Below are positions 1 through 3,879 of a stretch of DNA of 5,968 nucleotides, one piece after another. The position numbers and the translations under genes are program-made. The stretch is taken from contig DKXD01000148.1 of the NCBI GenBank assembly GCA_002492075.1, positions 1 to 5,968 of the forward strand, in the 5' to 3' direction. This DNA comes from Ruminococcaceae bacterium UBA7135. GTDB taxonomy: Bacteria; Bacillota; Clostridia; Oscillospirales; Ruminococcaceae. Each line of letters begins with the position of its first letter. The first letter of the stretch is position 1. A model generated the notes under the pieces. That model was given only the letters and a program-made list of their open reading frames with translations. It did not search any database and was not told the DNA's origin.

Positions 1-18
1 CCGACTGCAAAAAGTCGG
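1..18 (-). terminator. Hairpin at window edge, possible terminator of the RNA
   Basis: On the minus strand CCGACT and AGTCGG form a 6 bp stem around the six-base loop TTTTGC. The window ends at the last base of the stem, so whether a U-run follows cannot be seen. It could be the end of the 1-461 transcript or a riboswitch-type attenuator hairpin before a gene outside the window. Confidence 0.35.
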
Positions 19-122
19 AGGGCTGCCGTTAAAAATTATCCGATAATTTCTCATAACAAACACAAAACAACGCCCGATCGGCAGTTTTACCCGTTCAAGC
101 CGGTGAACCTAGAACGTCCCCG

Positions 123-422
123 CTCTGCTTACCGTTTTGTTCCGCGCTGAATACCGATTTCCCAAAGCGTATGTTTTTCGCACACATTTCGCGCCCGCCG
201 GATCATCAAAAATTTAATTTTTAGTTAAGGTGCGGCGTTTGCCCCGCTTGTGTGCGGCGGTGAGGGTCGTTCGGCTCTGCTTTGTTTTGATCTGTTCGGG
301 ACCTGCCCTGCGCCTCACCTTGTCCGCGGGACTTTGCGGCAAGGGTGTGACAGCTGAAAATCTGCGGCATTGTGACGAAACCGCGATTTTCGGCGCTTAA
401 AAATCCGAGCGTCTCTCTGCTT
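123..422 (-). repeat. Three copies of octamer AAGCAGAG inside the candidate RNA
   Basis: Read on the minus strand, AAGCAGAG occurs exactly at 422-415, 282-275 and 130-123. The second and third copies share a wider context: an A-rich AACAAAA-type stretch lies upstream of both and the octamer is followed by C. The spacing is 140 and 152 bases. The copies could be recurring structural modules, protein-binding sites or antisense seeds; the function is not known. Confidence 0.6.
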
Positions 423-467
423 CGCTTCGGCGAACTCGCCTTTTCAGGGAGGATACTCCCTAACCTT

Positions 468-496
468 ATTTTAACTCATTTTCCCGAAAATGTCAA
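468..496 (-). promoter_or_regulatory. Sigma-A promoter for the leftward RNA
   Basis: On the minus strand a perfect -35 box TTGACA (496-491) is followed by a 17 bp spacer and the -10 box TAAAAT (473-468), one base from consensus. The predicted start is about 460-461, just at the first hairpin of the candidate RNA. It diverges from the plus-strand promoter at 579-608, leaving about 80 bp of AT-rich sequence between the two -35 boxes. Confidence 0.8.
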
Positions 497-545
497 GTGA
501 TTTTTTGGTGAAAGAACCAGTTTACTTACCTGTGCAAAATAAACA

Positions 546-583
546 ATATTGACGAGCAATTTTCATAAAAAAATGATATTGAC
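546..583 (+). repeat. Direct repeat ATATTGAC, 30 bp apart, at the cassette promoter
   Basis: ATATTGAC occurs at 546-553 and 576-583; the second copy contains most of the -35 box of the downstream promoter. The 30 bp offset is close to three helical turns, which would suit a repeated operator. Alternatively the first copy supplies a second, weaker promoter: TTGACG (549-554), 17 bp, AATGAT (572-577). In this AT-rich sequence chance is also possible. Confidence 0.35.
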
Positions 584-608
584 AATTATAAATGTAATGG
601 TATATAAT
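579..608 (+). promoter_or_regulatory. Sigma-A promoter of the membrane/secreted gene pair
   Basis: TTGACA (579-584) matches the -35 consensus exactly and TATAAT (603-608) matches the -10 consensus exactly, with an 18 bp spacer. The expected start is near 615, giving a leader of about 20 bases before the ATG at 635. This places the start just upstream of the ribosome binding site and supports the ATG over any longer reading. Confidence 0.8.
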
Positions 609-624
609 AAACAAAACATTTTTT

Positions 625-629
625 GGAGG
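625..629 (+). promoter_or_regulatory. Ribosome binding site that fixes the first cassette gene's start
   Basis: GGAGG ends 5 bases before ATG at 635. The frame is open further upstream to a TTG at 623, but that codon overlaps this site, so the ATG is the real start. Confidence 0.8.
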
Positions 630-634
630 TAGTT

Positions 635-874
635 ATGGGCTATAAATTGGGAATAGGTTTTCTTTTGTTCGGGATATTGCTTTCAAATACTTCAAGCGAG
701 GTTAATGTTTATGATATTTTCTTTTTAGCCGGTCTGCTTTTTGGGTTTATCGGCTTAATACTTGTAATAGCGGCACATGTTCGTGAGAAAAAAACACATT
801 TTTCAAACAGATCATTTAATCAATATGAACAAAATAATGTGTTTATACAAAATGACATGAATGAACGGAGGTAA
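635..874 (+). CDS. Small two-helix membrane protein, unknown function
   Basis: This 79-residue protein is not recognised. A short hydrophobic stretch at about residues 5-17 and a longer one at about 26-49 predict two membrane helices joined by a small polar loop (residues 18-25). A basic patch (HVREKK, 48-53) follows the second helix, and a polar tail rich in Asn and Gln runs from about 54 to 79. By the positive-inside rule the tail is likely cytoplasmic, so both ends would face the cytoplasm. GGAGG lies 5 bases upstream of the ATG. The stop codon is separated from the next start by only two bases, and that gene's ribosome binding site lies within the end of this one, so the two are almost certainly co-transcribed and perhaps translationally coupled. 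Base composition is clearly more AT-rich than in thrS. It could help anchor, export or act with the secreted partner, but nothing in the sequence shows this. Confidence 0.75.
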   Translation: MGYKLGIGFLLFGILLSNTSSEVNVYDIFFLAGLLFGFIGLILVIAAHVREKKTHFSNRSFNQYEQNNVFIQNDMNERR

Positions 875-876
875 AT

Positions 877-1719
877 ATGAAAAGAATATTATCATTATTT
901 ATAGCGCTTGCGGTTTTTGTTGTTCTTAACTTTACGGCTACGGCAGAAGCTTTAACTGTTGAGGATAAAATTGATTATTTGATATCGCAAGGCTTTCCGG
1001 AAGATTTTCTGGAAAACAACGAAGTCTCGGCTATAGATGACATATATAATACATTTTATGGGAAAGACTTTCAATTTCTCGGAACAGAAACGGTAGATAT
1101 GTCGGAATCGTATTCGTTGTTTGGAGCTTCACCGTTAGATACCATACCCGAAAGCGCAATGCGGCTGAAAATCAGCAGCGTCCAAACTATAGAATATGAA
1201 AACGGTAAGGGAGTAATTCAAGAAGTAGTTTTATATGTTCAATATGAATGGTTTGGCGGGAAACCAACGATTTGCATGAAGGATGGGATTTCGGTGAATT
1301 GGGAATCCGGGTTGTTTGCATTTAAACAAGATTCTTTCCGCTCAATAGACTATAAAAAATTTTTATATGGTTTTGACTATAAAACCAGCGATTGGATTGA
1401 ATCGGATTCACAAGTCAATCCAACAGAGCTTAATCAAGGCGGGCTTGGTTATATTGCGTATTTAAATCGCGGCAACCCACCTGCAAATCCAAAGGGTCTT
1501 GTCGGGGCAAAAGGGTGGGCGCGAATGTCTTTGTTGCCAAGATACAAAATTTATAACAAGGACAGCAAAACCACAGTGATAAATGCAGAATATGTGCATA
1601 ATAAAAGCCCTTTTGCAGCAGTAGGGTTTTCATGGAATGGGGCAGGTGTAACTGTTAACCTTTCTTCGTGGGCAAAAGATTCTGTTGCAAAAGCTGTAAA
1701 TATAAAATATTCTACATAA
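877..1719 (+). CDS. Secreted protein with signal peptide, unknown function
   Basis: This 280-residue protein is not recognised. It begins with a classic Sec signal: basic MKR, a hydrophobic core at about residues 4-19, and a cleavage region ATAEA (21-25), with cuts possible after A23 or A25. There is no lipobox, cell-wall sorting motif or later membrane helix, so it is likely released or loosely held outside the membrane. The mature part is acidic near its N-terminus (about 27-75), then mixed and rich in Tyr, Trp and Phe, suggesting beta structure. The last 40 residues contain an alternating stretch at 245-262 ending in GAGVTVN, followed by a Ser/Ala/Lys-rich end. One cysteine is visible and no catalytic motif. 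GGAGG (867-871) sits 5 bases before the ATG. It is the second gene of an AT-rich two-gene unit that ends in a strong terminator. Possible roles include an extracellular binding protein or antagonistic factor; neither is supported by a motif. Confidence 0.8.
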   Translation: MKRILSLFIALAVFVVLNFTATAEALTVEDKIDYLISQGFPEDFLENNEVSAIDDIYNTFYGKDFQFLGTETVDMSESYSLFGASPLDTIPESAMRLKISSVQTIEYENGKGVIQEVVLYVQYEWFGGKPTICMKDGISVNWESGLFAFKQDSFRSIDYKKFLYGFDYKTSDWIESDSQVNPTELNQGGLGYIAYLNRGNPPANPKGLVGAKGWARMSLLPRYKIYNKDSKTTVINAEYVHNKSPFAAVGFSWNGAGVTVNLSSWAKDSVAKAVNIKYST

Positions 1720-1727
1720 TATTTTTG

Positions 1728-1770
1728 ATCCCCTCGGCGTGATTGTCCGAGGGGATATTTGTTTTGATTT
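1728..1770 (+). terminator. Strong intrinsic terminator of the cassette
   Basis: ATCCCCTCGG (1728-1737) and CCGAGGGGAT (1747-1756) form a perfect 10 bp stem with a nine-base loop, followed by the T-rich stretch ATTTGTTTTGATTT. It starts 8 bases after the stop of the secreted-protein gene. The convergent glycosyltransferase gene ends at 1772 on the other strand and would transcribe the same hairpin, but there the stem is followed by CAAAAATATT rather than a U-run, so termination in that direction would be weaker. Confidence 0.85.
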
Positions 1771-1771
1771 G

Positions 1772-2707
1772 TCAGAACTCCTCGTCGACGAGGTATTTCG
1801 GTCTGTCCTTGCTTTCAAGGTAGAGCTTGCCGAGATACATCGCCGCAATGCCCATACACCCGAGTATAACGCCGCCGACGAACGAGACCGCACTGAAAAT
1901 GCCCAGAGCCAGCACGTTGTACCCAAGCGCCGCGCGGACTATCAGTATCACCAGCAGCACGAACGCCGCCAGACAGAACAGTATACCCATAACCAAAGGC
2001 AGAGCGAGCGGCGCGGTCGAAAACGCCATAATGCCGTCGAGGGAGTACAAAAACAACTTCCAAAACGACCATTTTGTCTCGCCCGCAACGCGGTTGATGT
2101 TCTCGTATTCCAGCCACTTTGTCTTGAAGCCGACCCAGCCGAATATGCCCTTTGAAAAGCGGTTGTATTCCTTCATTGAAAGTATCGCGTCTACGACCTT
2201 TCGGGTCATCATTCGATAATCGCGCGCACCGTCAACTATCTCGGTGTTGGATATTTTCCGCATAAGTCCGTAAAAGCGCCGCGCGAACCACGAGCGTATG
2301 GGCGGTTCTCCCGTTCTTGTCACGCGCCGCGAGCCCACCGAGTCGTAGCCCTCGTCCGCGATGTGAGTGTACATTTGCGGCAGCAGCGCGGGCGGGTCCT
2401 GAAGATCGGCGTCCATTAGCACAACGAGGTCGCCCTTTGCCTTTTCAAAGCCCGCGTAAATAGCCGCTTCCTTGCCGAAGTTCCTCGAAAACGACACTAA
2501 ATGCACCCGCTCGTCCTTTTCCCGAAGCGATTTTATAACGTCAACGGTCTTGTCGCGGGAACCGTCGTTCACAAAAATGAACTCCAGCTCGACGTTTTTG
2601 GACGCGAAAAACTCATCTTGCTTTATCGCTTCCGCATAGAACAGCGGAACGCTTTCCTCCTCATTGTAACACGGTACTATGATGCTTAGTTTGTTATAAG
2701 TGCTCAA
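1772..2707 (-). CDS. GT2 membrane glycosyltransferase, polyprenyl-phosphate type (GtrB/DPM1-like)
   Basis: This 311-residue protein is a family 2 glycosyltransferase expected to move a sugar from a nucleotide donor to undecaprenyl phosphate at the inner face of the membrane, feeding cell-surface glycan or teichoic-acid decoration. Visible features are the opening strand IIVPCYNEEESVP (9-21), the donor-binding VNDGSRDKT (46-54), SRNFGKEAA (74-82), the metal-binding DADLQDPP (99-106), and the acceptor-side RVAGETKWSFWKL (206-218). Two membrane helices follow at about 233-258 and 267-292, then the short tail YLGKLYLESKDRPKYLVDE typical of this group. Length is normal for the family. The start is TTG: the only start before the first strand, with GGAG 10 bases upstream. 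It follows the SseB-domain gene across a palindromic repeat, with no flippase (GtrA-like) or mannosyl/glucosyl partner beside it in the window. The sugar and final target cannot be told. A weak promoter inside the repeat is possible but not convincing. Confidence 0.92.
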   Translation of the reverse strand: MSTYNKLSIIVPCYNEEESVPLFYAEAIKQDEFFASKNVELEFIFVNDGSRDKTVDVIKSLREKDERVHLVSFSRNFGKEAAIYAGFEKAKGDLVVLMDADLQDPPALLPQMYTHIADEGYDSVGSRRVTRTGEPPIRSWFARRFYGLMRKISNTEIVDGARDYRMMTRKVVDAILSMKEYNRFSKGIFGWVGFKTKWLEYENINRVAGETKWSFWKLFLYSLDGIMAFSTAPLALPLVMGILFCLAAFVLLVILIVRAALGYNVLALGIFSAVSFVGGVILGCMGIAAMYLGKLYLESKDRPKYLVDEEF

Positions 2708-2717
2708 AATATTATTT

Positions 2718-2721
2718 CTCC
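2718..2721 (-). promoter_or_regulatory. Ribosome binding site supporting a TTG start for the GT2 gene
   Basis: GGAG lies 10 bases before the TTG at 2707, a slightly long spacing. A nearby ATG at 2723 overlaps it but runs into a stop after three codons, and the next in-frame ATG is past the essential N-terminal motifs. Confidence 0.55.
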
Positions 2722-2740
2722 ATAGATCAACATCTTATAC

Positions 2741-2858
2741 TAATACTGATTTCCCGTTAAAATCAGACGCACTGTGTTATTTCTCTCCCCCGCTTCGCAG
2801 GGGGGAGAAATAACAACTTGCAGAAAAATTGTACTCTTCCTGTTGAAAATCGGTATTA
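2741..2858 (+). repeat. Palindromic MITE-like repeat, long copy
   Basis: The centre (2776-2814) is a near-perfect palindrome: GTTATTTCTCTCCCC pairs with GGGGGGAGAAATAAC, 15 bp with one G-U pair, around a GC-rich loop. The outer ends are imperfect inverted repeats: TAATACTGATTTCC at 2741 and, read from the other strand at 2858, TAATACCGATTTTC (12 of 14 identical). A further small stem, CTGATTT/AAATCAG, lies at 2746-2766. TTAT at 2735-2738 and 2860-2863 could be a target duplication, but this is speculative. No protein is encoded. The 3' side of the big stem is A-rich on both strands, so it does not look like a standard intrinsic terminator. A related copy lies at 3422-3477. It fills almost the whole gap between the SseB-domain gene and the GT2 gene. 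Confidence 0.65.
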
Positions 2859-2859
2859 A

Positions 2860-3399
2860 TTATGCATTTTCCTGCGTGGGAAGAGGGGGTGCTTTATCGA
2901 TATTTTCAGCCGCCAGTATCTTCATCTCGAACGGCGAAAAAATTCTTGAAGCGTCGGACATCGGGTTCATTATGCAGGGCTTGCCCGCGATGGATTGGAA
3001 GAAACGCACGATGTTCACTTTCATCACATCAAACTGATTATGGGTGGGGTTCGCCATTGCTCCAACTTTTGAGGGGCTTGTGAAGAACGGCACGATAACG
3101 TGTCCGTTTTTCTGCATCATCAGGATATTGAGCTGCTTGTTCCCCGCGGCGTCCGCCTGCTCGGTAAACTGCCCCACCATAAGTATATCTGCCGCCATAA
3201 GATCGGGAAGCAGCTTGTTCCACTTTACCTTTGTTGTGTCCTTATTCGCCTCGATTATACGCTCTTCGAGGTCTTTATTCATATCTTTCAAGTCCTCCAG
3301 CCAATCCAGCTCTTCGGTGGGTTTTTCCTCGCCGGAATTCGGTAAGCTGTCGTTTGCCCAGCCAAACTCTTCCGTTATCGGTCTTTTTTCTTCTGCCAA
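2860..3399 (-). CDS. SseB N-terminal-domain protein
   Basis: This 179-residue cytoplasmic protein has features of the SseB N-terminal domain family: a region of buried strands, the core VPFFTSPSKV (103-112), and the later CIMNPMSDASRIFSPFEMK (142-160), matching the family pattern of an F-T-S strand followed by an Asn-Pro segment. The first 60 residues are highly charged with many Glu, Asp and Lys and are probably flexible or helical, with a coiled-coil-like stretch at about 34-53. The biochemical function of SseB-domain proteins in Firmicutes is not established; the name comes from serine sensitivity in E. coli, and related domains occur near secretion or immunity genes. The start is TTG, with a very strong AAGGAGG 7 bases upstream and no earlier alternative. 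The stop codon abuts the end of the long repeat copy, and the short copy begins 8 bases before its ribosome binding site. Confidence is good for the family, low for any role. Confidence 0.82.
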   Translation of the reverse strand: MAEEKRPITEEFGWANDSLPNSGEEKPTEELDWLEDLKDMNKDLEERIIEANKDTTKVKWNKLLPDLMAADILMVGQFTEQADAAGNKQLNILMMQKNGHVIVPFFTSPSKVGAMANPTHNQFDVMKVNIVRFFQSIAGKPCIMNPMSDASRIFSPFEMKILAAENIDKAPPLPTQENA

Positions 3400-3406
3400 A
3401 ATTCTG

Positions 3407-3413
3407 CCTCCTT
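3407..3413 (-). promoter_or_regulatory. Ribosome binding site that decides the TTG start of the SseB-domain gene
   Basis: AAGGAGG is a near-perfect anti-16S match ending 7 bases before TTG at 3399. The first internal ATG is residue 40 and has no comparable site. Confidence 0.8.
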
Positions 3414-3421
3414 AGTCTGTT

Positions 3422-3477
3422 GACGCTGTCTTATTTTCTCTCCCCCGCGAAGCGGGGGGGAGAAAAGCTCGGTATTA
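3422..3477 (+). repeat. Palindromic MITE-like repeat, short copy
   Basis: TTTTCTCTCCCCCGC (3434-3448) pairs with GCGGGGGGGAGAAAA (3452-3466): 15 bp with one G-U pair and a GAA loop. It matches the long copy over GACGC-TGT-TTATTT-CTCTCCCCCGC and the opposite arm, and both copies finish on the right with CGGTATTA. The right arm here is about 35 bases shorter, as if internally deleted, and the left terminal inverted repeat is not visible. The stop codon TAA of the lipoprotein gene (3477-3475) is part of the repeat's terminal TAATACCG. Confidence 0.65.
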
Positions 3478-3861
3478 GTCTTTTATCGCCAAAAATCTAT
3501 CGCCGTCCTCGGCTTTTACATACATAAAGTTATCCGAACCGTCCGCGCAGAACAGCAAGCTGCCGCCGCCCTCCGCAAACCGCATTTCGCACAGTCTGTC
3601 CTGTCTGTTTTCCGAGAGAGTGAGCACGCCGTTTTCCGACGACCATTCGCCGCTGCCCACATAGCTGCTGAAAGCGCCCTCGTAATAGGTGAACGTTCCG
3701 TCGCCGTTTAACTTTATTGTGAAGTCACTGCCAAAGCCGTCCTTTTCATAGACGAACGTTCTTCCCGGAATATCGGAGGGAGCGGCGGAGCAGCCCGCGA
3801 AGCCTATGCAAATAAGCGCTGTGAACGCCGCAAGTGCCGCGTGTTTGATTCTGTCTGTCAT
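3475..3861 (-). CDS. Small lipoprotein, unknown function
   Basis: This 128-residue protein carries a lipoprotein signal: MTDRIKH, a hydrophobic stretch at about 8-22, and lipobox FAGC with the acylated cysteine at C24. The Phe at -3 is less usual than Leu. The mature protein of about 105 residues would sit on the outer face of the membrane. It has the look of a small beta-sheet fold similar to lipocalin-like or META-type proteins of Firmicutes: LNGDGTFTYYEG (51-62), GSGEWSSENGVLTL (69-82), and alternating strands to the end. Two more cysteines follow in the mature part (LCEMRF and LFCADG), so a disulphide is possible. AGAGGG lies 7 bases before the ATG. It starts 18 bases after the thrS stop, so co-transcription with thrS is likely, though no functional link is apparent. 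Its stop codon lies inside the end of a palindromic repeat, so the original C-terminus may have been altered. Confidence 0.85.
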   Translation of the reverse strand: MTDRIKHAALAAFTALICIGFAGCSAAPSDIPGRTFVYEKDGFGSDFTIKLNGDGTFTYYEGAFSSYVGSGEWSSENGVLTLSENRQDRLCEMRFAEGGGSLLFCADGSDNFMYVKAEDGDRFLAIKD

Positions 3862-3879
3862 TCGGATACCCTCTTTTCG

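Larger units (their letters stand above)
1..461 (-). ncRNA. Candidate structured non-coding RNA or long leader, unidentified
   Basis: No credible protein gene lies in this stretch on either strand, yet it follows a consensus minus-strand promoter whose start would be near 460-461. The transcript can form many local stems. AGGGAG/CTCCCT closes a four-base loop at 461-446. GGCG/CGCC lies at 440-429. GCGG (384-381) pairs with CCGC (367-364). CCTTGCCGC (344-336) pairs with GCGG-A-CAAGG (327-318). GGTGAGG (319-313) pairs with CCTCACC (265-259), which is partly exclusive with the previous stem. CTGCCG (84-79) pairs with CGGCAG (28-23). A-rich unpaired stretches separate the stems, as in large structured RNAs. 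The length of about 460 nt or more is in the range of RNase P RNA or tmRNA, but their hallmark sequences are absent. It could instead be the 5' leader of a gene beyond the left edge. The RNA reading is inference from promoter, lack of ORFs and stems; I cannot name a family. Confidence 0.5.

Noticed and set aside
150..163. AATACCGATTTCCC, resembling the left end of the MITE-like repeat
   Set aside because: No matching right end or palindrome lies nearby, so a third copy of the repeat cannot be supported.
1..461. RNase P RNA, tmRNA, T-box, M-box or other familiar RNA class
   Set aside because: The signature sequences I know (GAGGAAAGTCC, a CCA-ended T-arm, the T-box GGNACCGCG core, the M-box core) are not present. 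AGGTGAGGC at 320-312 resembles a piece of the M-box but the rest does not follow.
1430..1926. Minus-strand frames under the secreted-protein gene and the terminator
   Set aside because: They cross a convergent terminator, lack ribosome binding sites and overlap well-supported genes.
1739..2219. Plus-strand open frames of about 130 residues opposite the GT2 gene
   Set aside because: They are antisense to a strongly supported glycosyltransferase, begin inside a terminator hairpin or mid-gene, and show no domain or start signal.
2776..3466. The two palindromes as a CRISPR array or as intrinsic terminators
   Set aside because: There are only two copies, far apart with a gene between, so not CRISPR. 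Neither strand has a U-run after the stem.
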